From assembly GCA_949752735.1 (NCBI GenBank), contig OX457042.1, positions 59,462,297 to 59,526,296 of the forward strand: DNA of 64,000 nucleotides, in the 5' to 3' direction. The number at the start of each line of letters is the position of its first letter. Within the stretch, counting starts at the first letter, position 1. Positions 1 to 11,672 of the stretch are shown here, one piece after another. The position numbers and the translations under genes are program-made. This stretch comes from Lumbricus terrestris (lineage: Eukaryota; Annelida; Clitellata; Crassiclitellata; Lumbricidae). Below the pieces are notes generated by a model, which searched no databases, was not told the DNA's origin, and worked only from the letters and a program-made list of their open reading frames with translations.

Positions 1-792
1 TCCGTCATTGAATCACAAATAATAATACTCGCAGGCTGATCGATGCTAACAATAAAATCACTATTAAGGCCTACACAATTCAATCTATGTCTTTGCCTTA
101 TTTAAAATCTATCGGACCAGTTCGCAGAGTGAGCCTTACACATTTGTCAATTTACACAGATTTCAAGTATCGTTCTATTATAGTAGCGCTATATCTTTAA
201 TCTATTGTTATCTTTATTCAGGTTCGACTCAGAAATTAGCGTGGCAATACTTCCCTGTCTTCCACAGATAATTTGGACAGTCGCTCCCACTTCTTTCCCT
301 TGTAGAAGATATCGCGTCTTCTGCCAGTGGCCCAAATTCACCATAGAAAATCGATTCTCCGTCTTAATCGATGCCACAAATATTCACGATCACACGCAGG
401 TGACCAATATTCATGAAGAACCTCGTCTTCAATGTTTCAGAAATCAGCCGGAGTCGGAAACGGCCGCAAATTACCACAATTCTTAAATTATTCCTGCGCA
501 GGTCTTACTCGCATCACCTCCACAGCCCGACTGACACTTTTCGCACCAATCTGGTCTCGGGAGCCAATCCCAGCCCGTTTCCGGCCGCCAAAAAGGGTCG
601 CTTACGATGCTAACCAGCAAACGATCGCAGGTGGTGAAATTTTCCATTAGAAATGCATGGCAACTGCACAGTAGTCTAAAAATATCGATGACAACATCGA
701 TCTGCGCTAAACTTAGGACCTATGAATTCACAATAGAAAAAGATGCACTTCTTCAAGTAAGTAAGCAGCTCGTAGCGACCAGGTTCGCTACA
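1..792 (-). repeat. LTR copy 1 (partial, continues left of window)
   Basis: Matches the LTRs ending at 6816, 12844 and 19537. Read on the minus strand it begins TGTAGCGAACC at 792 and follows the polypurine run at 793-804. The opposite end lies outside the window. Short plus-strand frames here are fortuitous. Confidence 0.8.
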
Positions 793-804
793 CCCTCCCC
801 CACT
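793..804 (-). promoter_or_regulatory. Polypurine tract of unit 1
   Basis: On the minus strand the bases read AGTGGGGGAGGG and abut the LTR start TGTAGCG. This is the expected primer site for plus-strand DNA synthesis. The same tract is at 6817-6828; at 12845-12855 it has one G fewer. Confidence 0.75.
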
Positions 805-1675
805 TAAATTTCAAATTTACCAGCACGCTGGGAAATTTAGTAAGGCCACGGAGGTCGAACCTGAGACATACCACTTAAATGCTATCACACATCTCACAAT
901 TTAAAATGTCTCAAAAAGTTATCATCACTATGCAATAGCACACAACTCGAAACAGATCAGCCATACAACAGCTAAAGTTTTCTAACTAAGACCGATTCAA
1001 ACTGTCTTAACAGCACATTACTAATTTTCGTTAGCAGAAACTGCCGCAGCTCTTATTATCAGTACACGTTATCACTTACGACCATTATACAGCAGAAACA
1101 TTTCCCAAATGCAAGACATGTGAAATGCAGAAGCTCGACATTTCAAAAGTAAACACAGCAGCATCATTGCACAGTATATGCCAAAGTTCACAACTGCTAT
1201 TACAAGTTTACATCCATCAAACATGTGACTCTTCGTTTGCTATATAGTTCTGTTCATCAACATAAGTCAACTAACTGAAATCACTTATTCATCAACAAAA
1301 CTAGTTTCATATTGAATCCCACAATTCTAAACTACAGCTCTATCAACTATGCATGGCCAAAACCATATAGCTTAGTTCCAATACAGACTACAATTATTCA
1401 AGCATGTGCCTTCACTCTGGCATCAATTGTTAAGTCTACAACACATACTTAATTATGCTTAGCAAATAATCGACAATCAATCACACTTAACTACATTCTA
1501 CTTCCAACAATTGCACGGAACCCTAGCGAGAGAAAGTCCTCTTAACACATATAGTCATGCTCCGGCGCCAAATCTTATATTAATTAAATCTACTACATTC
1601 TTCACACAACAGTATCCTTTAGAAGAATCTACACCTTAACACAATTTTATGGCATTATTATTCTGCTGAATCTCA

Positions 1676-1713
<38 letters not shown>

Positions 1714-3280
1714 ATCTTCAACGAAAGACACTACAGAAGTCTGAGGCAACACTCTATTTATAGCTTGTCATCAAAAGCTACAAAATAAAGAACTCATCTT
1801 CAAGCACACTCAGTCACTCTCATTCACACTATCTTACACTACCACTTAGACATTTGTTTGATCCTCACAAACAATCTTTTTCTATGGCAATCTGAACCCA
1901 CAGTTCAGCCATTCTTCAAGCCAAACATAACAGCAATTTACACTTATGCTGTGTTTTACAGGCTCTCATCCTGTCTATACCAAAGCCACTGCTAGTGAGT
2001 AAGCAACATCAGATCATAACCTTAGGCAACCAATAATGCATACCAACATGCACACGTTTCATCATTACATCAAGGCTAGGCTACCTGGAACGAAAAAGGC
2101 ATTACTGCTTACTCAAGCATACCTAAGGCATAAGGGACTTATTCCCATATCCTTAGTAGTCTATTACATTACAACCCCTAGGAAGTAGTCTAAGACTGGA
2201 CGAACACATCGTCAATAAACCTCAGGCCCAGCCCCACCATTGCATGTAATCTCCACTGCCTGCTACACAGTGATTCTGCCTCTAAGTCTATAATCTAACT
2301 TATTCACTAACTCTCAGGGCGATGCTTACAATTGGGTGCTCTACCAAATCTTACTATACAATCTAGCACCACATCTTCAAGTTACTCATTCATCCATTCA
2401 CAAGGCTGTCATTCAACTTCACACAGAATGCAACTTACTTCTACCATAGCATATTATAATCATAACCTTTTAACTTGCAATCATTATTATGCAATTAACA
2501 TACAGGCACAACATCTGCCCTTCTTCGTGGCAACAAGAAAGCAATTCTAATATTTTTAAATCCAGTTTAGCAACTAAACATTTTATTCAACCTAAAGGAC
2601 TAACACTTAGGCATTACATTGGAGCTTATACCTGCTAAATGGTCTTGTGACCTCACATTACACTGTATCACTTTCATGTAATTGCCACTAATTGCTACTA
2701 AACACTTATTCTAAAATCATTCACTGAGATCAGACACACACAGAATATATGCACAAGAAACTAAAAGAATGTATCCTTACATCACCTATTCATCAAAAAG
2801 CAAATAAGCCAGAGAACCTCACTCTTCTCTCTTCAAGTATCTCGTCGCCATTATACCACCTGGAGGGATATACTACGAGACAAGTCCAAGTATGTTTACT
2901 TGGTTATCTCCTTCCTTTTCACTATTCTCTATTATTCATCTCATCTACATAGTTACTTTTATCTAACAATCATCAGAGGACACACATGTAATCTGAAACA
3001 CTTAAGCTACACTTCACACGAATAAAACTATGCACTCTCACATAACATATATCATCATATTACACTTCATTACTGTAATCAACTTTCACATAGTTACAAC
3101 AGTAAGAAAGCACAAGATATCACCGCACACTAAAATAAACATGTAAACCTACATCTCGAGGTCACAGGTATATATATATCATCAAAAACAACAACTAAAG
3201 CAGAGAAGATTCTATTCTCTATTCGCAAACCTTGTCGCCATTATGCGACATAACTACCCATCATATCACATTACACCACA
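805..3280 (-). other. Long non-coding 3' internal region of unit 1
   Basis: Nearly 2.5 kb between ORF C and the polypurine tract with no credible reading frame on either strand. The plus strand is poor in G and rich in CA/TCA. It contains a (CA)n run near 1678-1711. In an autonomous element this position would hold pol; nothing of pol is recognisable. The same stretch recurs at about 6829-9302 and 12856-15321, with a shorter CA run in unit 3. Confidence 0.7.
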
Positions 3281-4492
3281 TCAACTAGCTTGCCACAGTC
3301 TCGCCAACATTGCGAGTCTGTTTCCTCCGGTGAGTCTGGTCATCTGGTCGACATCAGACTTTTGACAGCGAGTGACATTTCGGAGTGACACCGACTCTTT
3401 CACTCGCACTGATTCAGTAGATGACGTCACTGGAGGAAGGCAAGTTCCACCCTGGGAAGGACCATTGGAGTCGACTCGGAGATGCACATCCTGTTGATGT
3501 GGACTTCGGGCTACCACCTCGACGGGGCAGAGATTTTCGAAGCGAATGGACTGGACAGCAGTCTTCTTTGGACACGAAGCTTCCGGTTCGACAGTTTCTG
3601 TTTGCACGACACCGATTTCCTGCACGCTTTTCATTTCTGGTGACACTGTTCGAATTTCGACATTCGATTCACTGTTCGTTTCAATGTTCGGAGAATTTCG
3701 CAGGTCACCGACAGTTTGTTTTGCTCGCTGACACTGTTTCAAACTGTTTCTGCAAAGAACGTTCAGCCGACAGTTCAAACGAGATTTCACTTTCTCGCTC
3801 GACGGATCAGCAACTGAGTTCTGCACTTTCTCAGCAGCTTCTATCTTTTCTGTGCTGGTTGATGGCGCTACCGTACCACCAGTTGAAGTTTGATTTTCAG
3901 CAGCAGCTTGCACTGCTGGGAAAGAAAGACTGGCAGTCTCTCTTTCAGTTGTTTCCTGACAGTTATCTTGACAGTTCATACTGACTGAACTGTACATTTC
4001 TGACGATGGATGTAGTTGCATGACCTTGACAGAATTTTCCAGAACTGTGCTCGTGATGGGCCACGGTTGCATCTGGATCGGAAGAGAAACTGCCTCCGCG
4101 TAGACAGAGAAAACTGGAACAGGTGGAACCATCTTCGGACTGCATGGCGCATATATGGGCTGACCTGTTGCCCAATGTACGGATTCATAGCTGTGCGTGA
4201 CCTGGGTTTCCGACGACAGGAAAACCATCGATATGATCGGTCGACTCGGAGCAGATGTGTACGCGAACATCTGTGGAACCGACGCGAAGACTGGGAGGGT
4301 TCTCCCGAGTTCTGTTTTCGACTTGCAGAGCAGAGCATCAGGATCAGCCGAGGTGACTGAAGCGATCACTTGTGACAGCGTTTTACTCGGTGACCGGAAT
4401 TCTTCTGTTTCAGGAACCGACGGGGAAGGGAAGGTGGCAGCCCGAGGAATGACAGTCGCTGAATGGCGAGGATGTGCATCCCATGTCACCAT
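3281..4492 (-). CDS. ORF C of retroelement unit 1, unknown protein
   Basis: An open frame of about 403 codons from the ATG at 4492; the frame is open further upstream to a stop near 4633 without another ATG. The product is rich in Ser, Thr, Glu, Val and Pro, with low-complexity stretches and little predicted order. I see no zinc knuckle, no DTG/DSG protease motif, no polymerase motif and no clear membrane segment. It lies in the same frame as ORF B, separated by several closely spaced stops (4628-4669). Position downstream of the gag-like ORFs is where pol or env would be, but there is no sequence support for either. Units 2 and 3 carry near-identical copies, so it has not decayed since amplification. 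Confidence 0.5.
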   Translation of the reverse strand: MVTWDAHPRHSATVIPRAATFPSPSVPETEEFRSPSKTLSQVIASVTSADPDALLCKSKTELGRTLPVFASVPQMFAYTSAPSRPIISMVFLSSETQVTHSYESVHWATGQPIYAPCSPKMVPPVPVFSVYAEAVSLPIQMQPWPITSTVLENSVKVMQLHPSSEMYSSVSMNCQDNCQETTERETASLSFPAVQAAAENQTSTGGTVAPSTSTEKIEAAEKVQNSVADPSSEKVKSRLNCRLNVLCRNSLKQCQRAKQTVGDLRNSPNIETNSESNVEIRTVSPEMKSVQEIGVVQTETVEPEASCPKKTAVQSIRFENLCPVEVVARSPHQQDVHLRVDSNGPSQGGTCLPPVTSSTESVRVKESVSLRNVTRCQKSDVDQMTRLTGGNRLAMLARLWQAS

Positions 4493-4666
4493 GTGGTCGT
4501 CGCTCAGCAACGAAGAATCCCCCAATTTTCCATCTGAAACTACAAGTCTAGGATTAGCACAAGTTTTACCCTCATTTTTCTCTACACCTAACGCTTTTGA
4601 TTCGAGTTCAAAGCTATGTAGGGGTCGAAGTCAGTGATTTCTGAATCATCATCTTCAAATTTATTT

Positions 4667-5593
4667 TCAATTCCAAATTATTCTAACTAACTTATCTTGT
4701 TTTCGACGCATGTAATTTTCAAAGTCAAAATCTCTATACAAAACATTTGTATCATAATAGTCCATTGTTTGACTATGCAACATGTCAATTGTATTTACTC
4801 TTTGACCTTGACCTTGACCTTGACCTTGTAAATCGTTTACCTTCTGACCTTGACCTTGACCTTGTAAATCTTTTGGTCTAGCACCAAAGTATTTTATCTG
4901 TGCATCCCTTCCTCTTGGATCATCTGGTGGAAAAATTTCTTTTCCATTTTTCACTTCTTCCAATATTTCTTCTAATCCACTAAATCTGGGATACCTTATT
5001 ATTTTACCCTTTTCTCTAGGATCTCTTGTACTTTCATCCCACTCGCTGATACTCATTGTTATTTCACCCTTCTCACTGGAACCAATTGTTATCGGTACCT
5101 CTGAACCTTTGACTAATTCCACCCCACTAATTCTCGGGTCATTTGTCACTTCACCCTTTTTGCTAAGACCACTTATAATTCCATCCCACTCACTGGAACC
5201 AATTGTTACGCTACCCTTTTTGCTAGGACCTTCTTTAGTTTCACCCCACTTGCTGGGACCAATTGTTATTGGTACCTCTAGACCTTTGACTAATTCCACC
5301 CCACTAATTCTCGGGTCATTTGTCATTTCTACCTCTGAGCCTTGGACCATTTTCACCAACCCACTAATTCTGGTACCAATTGTTACGCGCGTGCTCTGGC
5401 GCGGTTGAGGAAATCTTGGTCCTAGCTCAAGGTAGCTCTTTGAGGTAAAGGGCCTCACTTTACTCTGCAGGGTTTCCCTAATGTCAATGGTAGTAGGTTC
5501 TAGTCCTAACCTGGGGTGTGAGCTTCTCTGGTTACCTTCTTCCTCAGGATGGGCCGAAATTGGACATATGTTCGCGGTGTCTGTTGAGAGCAC
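4667..5593 (-). CDS. ORF B of retroelement unit 1, repeat-rich unknown protein (probably entered by TGA readthrough)
   Basis: An open frame of 308 codons whose first usable upstream codon is GTG, not ATG; the next in-frame ATG is about 80 codons in. It lies in exactly the same frame as ORF A, with only the TGA at 5645-5647 between them, so translation by readthrough is more natural than independent initiation. The central half is made of degenerate repeats containing NDPRISGVELVKG and VPITIGSS; the C-terminal third has a GQGQGQ tract coded by tandem CCTTGA units, then an aromatic and basic tail ending about residue 308. I recognise no enzyme motif. Unit 2 has one extra GQ pair; unit 3 is broken by a transposon. 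Confidence 0.5.
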   Translation of the reverse strand: MLSTDTANICPISAHPEEEGNQRSSHPRLGLEPTTIDIRETLQSKVRPFTSKSYLELGPRFPQPRQSTRVTIGTRISGLVKMVQGSEVEMTNDPRISGVELVKGLEVPITIGPSKWGETKEGPSKKGSVTIGSSEWDGIISGLSKKGEVTNDPRISGVELVKGSEVPITIGSSEKGEITMSISEWDESTRDPREKGKIIRYPRFSGLEEILEEVKNGKEIFPPDDPRGRDAQIKYFGARPKDLQGQGQGQKVNDLQGQGQGQGQRVNTIDMLHSQTMDYYDTNVLYRDFDFENYMRRKQDKLVRIIWN

Positions 5594-5639
5594 GACAGCC
5601 CCACTAAATGGGTGCTCATCTGGGTTCGAATCCTCAACA
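5582..5639 (-). promoter_or_regulatory. Compound RNA hairpin five bases after the ORF A stop
   Basis: On the minus strand, five bases after TGA, TGTTGA and GAGCAC (16 bases apart) together pair with the uninterrupted 12-base run GTGCTCTCAACA. The inner loop can also form CCCA/TGGG. Such structures shortly after a stop are typical of retroelement gag-pol readthrough signals. It also superficially resembles a tRNA because it contains GGTTCGAATCC on the plus strand. The same structure is present in the other two units. Confidence 0.5.
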
Positions 5640-5644
5640 TTTCC

Positions 5645-5947
5645 TCAAGCTCCACCACCCACTCTACCATCGGTTAGGGACTTAACCCACAGTTCACATT
5701 CCTCTTGCCGAGAGTCTAATCGGCGTTGTTGCACAGATACAAGGTTTAGCTCATCAGCTAACTTAGTCAAGGTATTACTCTGGCGCTCCATAAATTGTTC
5801 CATTGTCACTATTGGTTTATGCATTGAAACTAGGTCAAGCTCTGCCGAGCTGTCTGTCGTTTCTATAGCAACATTTCCTTCTGAGCATCTCTTGTCTTCT
5901 TCCTGCTCCACCTGCTCTGCACTGTCTGTGTCACTGTCACTGTCCAT
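5645..5947 (-). CDS. ORF A of retroelement unit 1, small gag-like N-terminal protein
   Basis: An ATG-initiated 100-codon frame starting just inside the LTR boundary. The first 40 residues are very acidic (Asp/Ser/Glu). Residues about 48-90 carry a heptad-like pattern of Leu, Val and Met in a charged background, consistent with a coiled coil. It ends Gly-Gly-Gly-Ala then TGA, after which the frame continues open for 18 codons into ORF B. Its place as first ORF after the 5' LTR and its coiled coil suggest a gag-like structural role, but there is no zinc knuckle or clear capsid motif. Confidence 0.5.
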   Translation of the reverse strand: MDSDSDTDSAEQVEQEEDKRCSEGNVAIETTDSSAELDLVSMHKPIVTMEQFMERQSNTLTKLADELNLVSVQQRRLDSRQEECELWVKSLTDGRVGGGA

Positions 5948-5954
5948 CTTAGTT

Positions 5955-6816
5955 TGACAGTAATAATCAATTCACAGTTCTCTTATCTAAGTTTTATTAA
6001 ACACAGAATTAAAATATATGACTGTCCGTCATTGAATCACAAATAATAATACTCGCAGGCTGATCGATGCTAACAATAAAATCACTATTAAGGCCTACAC
6101 AATTCAATCTATGTCTTTGCCTTATTTAAAATCTATCGGACCAGTTCGCAGAGTGAGCCTTACACATTTGTCAATTTACACAGATTTCAAGTATCGTTCT
6201 ATTATAGTAGCGCTATATCTTTAATCTATTATTATCTTTATTCAGGTTCGACTCAGAAATTAGCGTGGCAATACTTCCCTGTCTTCCACAGATAATTTGG
6301 ACAGTCGCTCCCACTTCTTTCCCTTGTAGAAGATATCGCGTCTTCTGCCAGTGGCCCAAATTCACCATAGAAAATCGATTCTCCGTCTTAATCGATGCCA
6401 CAAATATTCACGATCACACGCAGGTGACCAATATTCATGAAGAACCTCGTCTTCAATGTTTCAGAAATCAGCCGGAGTCGGAAACGGCCGCAAATTACCA
6501 CAATTCTTAAATTATTCCTGCGCAGGTCTTACTCGCATCACCTCCACAGCCCGACTGACACTTTTCGCACCAATCTGGTCTCGGGAGCCAATCCCAGCCC
6601 GTTTCCGGCCGCCAAAAAGGGTCGCTTACGATGCTAACCAGCAAACGATCGCAGGTGGTGAAATTTTCCATTAGAAATGCATGGCAACTGCACAGTAGTC
6701 TAAAAATATCGATGACAACATCGATCTGCGCTAAACTTAGGACCTATGAATTCACAATAGAAAAAGATGCACTTCTTCAAGTAAGTAAGCAGCTCGTAGC
6801 GACCAGGTTCGCTACA
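5955..6816 (-). repeat. LTR copy 2
   Basis: About 862 bp. The minus-strand 5' end TGTAGCGAACC at 6816 is certain from the polypurine tract beside it and from the abrupt end of the fourth copy. The other end, placed at a TG at 5955 (minus-strand ...ACTGTCA), is inferred from TG..CA ends and from the similar length of the LTRs of the other LTR element. A minus-strand AATAAA lies near this inner end (5992-5997). No convincing tRNA primer site follows. Confidence 0.65.
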
Positions 6817-7699
6817 CCCTCCCCCACTTAAATTTCAAATTTACCAGCACGCTGGGAAATTTAGTAAGGCCACGGAGGTCGAACCTGAGACATACCACTT
6901 AAATGCTATCACACATCTCACAATTTAAAATGTCTCAAAAAGTTATCATCACTATGCAATAGCACACAACTCGAAACAGATCAGCCATACAACAGCTAAA
7001 GTTTTCTAACTAAGACCGATTCAAACTGTCTTAACAGCACATTACTAATTTTCGTTAGCAGAAACTGCCGCAGCTCTTATTATCAGTACACGTTATCACT
7101 TACGACCATTATACAGCAGAAACATTTCCCAAATGCAAGACATGTGAAATGCAGAAGCTCGACATTTCAAAAGTAAACACAGCAGCATCATTGCACAGTA
7201 TATGCCAAAGTTCACAACTGCTATTACAAGTTTACATCCATCAAACATGTGACTCTTCGTTTGCTATATAGTTCTGTTCATCAACATAAGTCAACTAACT
7301 GAAATCACTTATTCATCAACAAAACTAGTTTCATATTGAATCCCACAATTCTAAACTACAGCTCTATCAACTATGCATGGCCAAAACCATATAGCTTAGT
7401 TCCAATACAGACTACAATTATTCAAGCATGTGCCTTCACTCTGGCATCAATTGTTAAGTCTACAACACATACTTAATTATGCTTAGCAAATAATCGACAA
7501 TCAATCACACTTAACTACATTCTACTTCCAACAATTGCACGGAACCCTAGCGAGAGAAAGTCCTCTTAACACATATAGTCATGCTCCGGCGCCAAATCTT
7601 ATATTAATTAAATCTACTACATTCTTCACACAACAGTATCCTTTAGAAGAATCTACACCTTAACACAATTTTATGGCATTATTATTCTGCTGAATCTCA

Positions 7700-7735
<36 letters not shown>

Positions 7736-9302
7736 ATCTTCAACGAAAGACACTACAGAAGTCTGAGGCAACACTCTATTTATAGCTTGTCATCAAAAGC
7801 TACAAAATAAAGAACTCATCTTCAAGCACACTCAGTCACTCTCATTCACACTATCTTACACTACCACTTAGACATTTGTTTGATCCTCACAAACAATCTT
7901 TTTCTATGGCAATCTGAACCCACAGTTCAGCCATTCTTCAAGCCAAACATAACAGCAATTTACACTTATGCTGTGTTTTACAGGCTCTCATCCTGTCTAT
8001 ACCAAAGCCACTGCTAGTGAGTAAGCAACATCAGATCATAACCTTAGGCAACCAATAATGCATACCAACATGCACACGTTTCATCATTACATCAAGGCTA
8101 GGCTACCTGGAACGAAAAAGGCATTACTGCTTACTCAAGCATACCTAAGGCATAAGGGACTTATTCCCATATCCTTAGTAGTCTATTACATTACAACCCC
8201 TAGGAAGTAGTCTAAGACTGGACGAACACATCGTCAATAAACCTCAGGCCCAGCCCCACCATTGCATGTAATCTCCACTGCCTGCTACACAGTGATTCTG
8301 CCTCTAAGTCTATAATCTAACTTATTCACTAACTCTCAGGGCGATGCTTACAATTGGGTGCTCTACCAAATCTTACTATACAATCTAGCACCACATCTTC
8401 AAGTTACTCATTCATCCATTCACAAGGCTGTCATTCAACTTCACACAGAATGCAACTTACTTCTACCATAGCATATTATAATCATAACCTTTTAACTTGC
8501 AATCATTATTATGCAATTAACATACAGGCACAACATCTGCCCTTCTTCGTGGCAACAAGAAAGCAATTCTAATATTTTTAAATCCAGTTTAGCAACTAAA
8601 CATTTTATTCAACCTAAAGGACTAACACTTAGGCATTACATTGGAGCTTATACCTGCTAAATGGTCTTGTGACCTCACATTACACTGTATCACTTTCATG
8701 TAATTGCCACTAATTGCTACTAAACACTTATTCTAAAATCATTCACTGAGATCAGACACACACAGAATATATGCACAAGAAACTAAAAGAATGTATCCTT
8801 ACATCACCTATTCATCAAAAAGCAAATAAGCCAGAGAACCTCACTCTTCTCTCTTCAAGTATCTCGTCGCCATTATACCACCTGGAGGGATATACTACGA
8901 GACAAGTCCAAGTATGTTTACTTGGTTATCTCCTTCCTTTTCACTATTCTCTATTATTCATCTCATCTACATAGTTACTTTTATCTAACAATCATCAGAG
9001 GACACACATGTAATCTGAAACACTTAAGCTACACTTCACACGAATAAAACTATGCACTCTCACATAACATATATCATCATATTACACTTCATTACTGTAA
9101 TCAACTTTCACATAGTTACAACAGTAAGAAAGCACAAGATATCACCGCACACTAAAATAAACATGTAAACCTACATCTCGAGGTCACAGGTATATATATA
9201 TCATCAAAAACAACAACTAAAGCAGAGAAGATTCTATTCTCTATTCGCAAACCTTGTCGCCATTATGCGACATAACTACCCATCATATCACATTACACCA
9301 CA

Positions 9303-10514
9303 TCAACTAGCTTGCCACAGTCTCGCCAACATTGCGAGTCTGTTTCCTCCGGTGAGTCTGGTCATCTGGTCGACATCAGACTTTTGACAGCGAGTGACAT
9401 TTCGGAGTGACACCGACTCTTTCACTCGCACTGATTCAGTAGATGACGTCACTGGAGGAAGGCAAGTTCCACCCTGGGAAGGACCATTGGAGTCGACTCG
9501 GAGATGCACATCCTGTTGATGTGGACTTCGGGCTACCACCTCGACGGGGCAGAGATTTTCGAAGCGAATGGACTGGACAGCAGTCTTCTTTGGACACGAA
9601 GCTTCCGGTTCGACAGTTTCTGTTTGCACGACACCGATTTCCTGCACGCTTTTCATTTCTGGTGACACTGTTCGAATTTCGACATTCGATTCACTGTTCG
9701 TTTCAATGTTCGGAGAATTTCGCAGGTCACCGACAGTTTGTTTTGCTCGCTGACACTGTTTCAAACTGTTTCTGCAAAGAACGTTCAGCCGACAGTTCAA
9801 ACGAGATTTCACTTTCTCGCTCGACGGATCAGCAACTGAGTTCTGCACTTTCTCAGCAGCTTCTATCTTTTCTGTGCTGGTTGATGGCGCTACCGTACCA
9901 CCAGTTGAAGTTTGATTTTCAGCAGCAGCTTGCACTGCTGGGAAAGAAAGACTGGCAGTCTCTCTTTCAGTTGTTTCCTGACAGTTATCTTGACAGTTCA
10001 TACTGACTGAACTGTACATTTCTGACGATGGATGTAGTTGCATGACCTTGACAGAATTTTCCAGAACTGTGCTCGTGATGGGCCACGGTTGCATCTGGAT
10101 CGGAAGAGAAACTGCCTCCGCGTAGACAGAGAAAACTGGAACAGGTGGAACCATCTTCGGACTGCATGGCGCATATATGGGCTGACCTGTTGCCCAATGT
10201 ACGGATTCATAGCTGTGCGTGACCTGGGTTTCCGACGACAGGAAAACCATCGATATGATCGGTCGACTCGGAGCAGATGTGTACGCGAACATCTGTGGAA
10301 CCGACGCGAAGACTGGGAGGGTTCTCCCGAGTTCTGTTTTCGACTTGCAGAGCAGAGCATCAGGATCAGCCGAGATGACTGAAGCGATCACTTGTGACAG
10401 CGTTTTACTCGGTGACCGGAATTCTTCTGTTTCAGGAACCGACGGGGAAGGGAAGGTGGCAGCCCGAGGAATGACAGTCGCTGAATGGCGAGGATGTGCA
10501 TCCCATGTCACCAT
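9303..10514 (-). CDS. ORF C of retroelement unit 2
   Basis: Near-identical copy of ORF C of unit 1 (403 codons from the ATG at 10514); one visible difference is a Thr to Ile change in the open frame. Frame and stop are intact. Function unknown. Confidence 0.5.
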   Translation of the reverse strand: MVTWDAHPRHSATVIPRAATFPSPSVPETEEFRSPSKTLSQVIASVISADPDALLCKSKTELGRTLPVFASVPQMFAYTSAPSRPIISMVFLSSETQVTHSYESVHWATGQPIYAPCSPKMVPPVPVFSVYAEAVSLPIQMQPWPITSTVLENSVKVMQLHPSSEMYSSVSMNCQDNCQETTERETASLSFPAVQAAAENQTSTGGTVAPSTSTEKIEAAEKVQNSVADPSSEKVKSRLNCRLNVLCRNSLKQCQRAKQTVGDLRNSPNIETNSESNVEIRTVSPEMKSVQEIGVVQTETVEPEASCPKKTAVQSIRFENLCPVEVVARSPHQQDVHLRVDSNGPSQGGTCLPPVTSSTESVRVKESVSLRNVTRCQKSDVDQMTRLTGGNRLAMLARLWQAS

Positions 10515-10688
10515 GTGGTCGTCGCTCAGCAACGAAGAATCCCCCAATTTTCCATCTGAAACTACAAGTCTAGGATTAGCACAAGTTTTACCCTCATTTT
10601 TCTCTACACCTAACGCTTTTGATTCGAGTTCAAAGCTATGTAGGGGTCGAAGTCAGTGATTTCTGAATCATCATCTTCAAATTTATTT

Positions 10689-11621
10689 TCAATTCCAAAT
10701 TATTCTAACTAACTTATCTTGTTTTCGACGCATGTAATTTTCAAAGTCAAAATCTCTATACAAAACATTTGTATCATAATAGTCCATTGTTTGACTATGC
10801 AACATGTCAATTGTATTTACTCTTTGACCTTGACCTTGACCTTGACCTTGACCTTGTAAATCGTTTACCTTCTGACCTTGACCTTGACCTTGTAAATCTT
10901 TTGGTCTAGCACCAAAGTATTTTATCTGTGCATCCCTTCCTCTTGGATCATCTGGTGGAAAAATTTCTTTTCCATTTTTCACTTCTTCCAATATTTCTTC
11001 TAATCCACTAAATCTGGGATACCTTATTATTTTACCCTTTTCTCTAGGATCTCTTGTACTTTCATCCCACTCGCTGATACTCATTGTTATTTCACCCTTC
11101 TCACTGGAACCAATTGTTATCGGTACCTCTGAACCTTTGACTAATTCCACCCCACTAATTCTCGGGTCATTTGTCACTTCACCCTTTTTGCTAAGACCAC
11201 TTATAATTCCATCCCACTCACTGGAACCAATTGTTACGCTACCCTTTTTGCTAGGACCTTCTTTAGTTTCACCCCACTTGCTGGGACCAATTGTTATTGG
11301 TACCTCTAGACCTTTGACTAATTCCACCCCACTAATTCTCGGGTCATTTGTCATTTCTACCTCTGAGCCTTGGACCATTTTCACCAACCCACTAATTCTG
11401 GTACCAATTGTTACGCGCGTGCTCTGGCGCGGTTGAGGAAATCTTGGTCCTAGCTCAAGGTAGCTCTTTGAGGTAAAGGGCCTCACTTTACTCTGCAGGG
11501 TTTCCCTAATGTCAATGGTAGTAGGTTCTAGTCCTAACCTGGGGTGTGAGCTTCTCTGGTTACCTTCTTCCTCAGGATGGGCCGAAATTGGACATATGTT
11601 CGCGGTGTCTGTTGAGAGCAC
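10689..11621 (-). CDS. ORF B of retroelement unit 2
   Basis: Copy of ORF B with one additional CCTTGA unit, giving 310 rather than 308 codons and a longer GQ tract. As in unit 1 the frame begins with GTG and is in phase with ORF A through a single TGA at 11673-11675. Confidence 0.5.
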   Translation of the reverse strand: MLSTDTANICPISAHPEEEGNQRSSHPRLGLEPTTIDIRETLQSKVRPFTSKSYLELGPRFPQPRQSTRVTIGTRISGLVKMVQGSEVEMTNDPRISGVELVKGLEVPITIGPSKWGETKEGPSKKGSVTIGSSEWDGIISGLSKKGEVTNDPRISGVELVKGSEVPITIGSSEKGEITMSISEWDESTRDPREKGKIIRYPRFSGLEEILEEVKNGKEIFPPDDPRGRDAQIKYFGARPKDLQGQGQGQKVNDLQGQGQGQGQGQRVNTIDMLHSQTMDYYDTNVLYRDFDFENYMRRKQDKLVRIIWN

Positions 11622-11672
11622 GACAGCCCCACTAAATGGGTGCTCATCTGGGTTCGAATCCTCAACATTTCC

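Noticed and set aside
3421..4637. Plus-strand frames of 114-187 codons opposite ORF C
   Set aside because: They overlap one another and ORF C in antisense and show no protein motifs; shadows of the minus-strand frame.
5582..5639. tRNA gene suggested by GGTTCGAATCC and a 7-bp TGTTGAG/CTCAACA stem
   Set aside because: Only 58 bases, no anticodon arm and a poor T stem; it is better explained as the hairpin after the ORF A stop.
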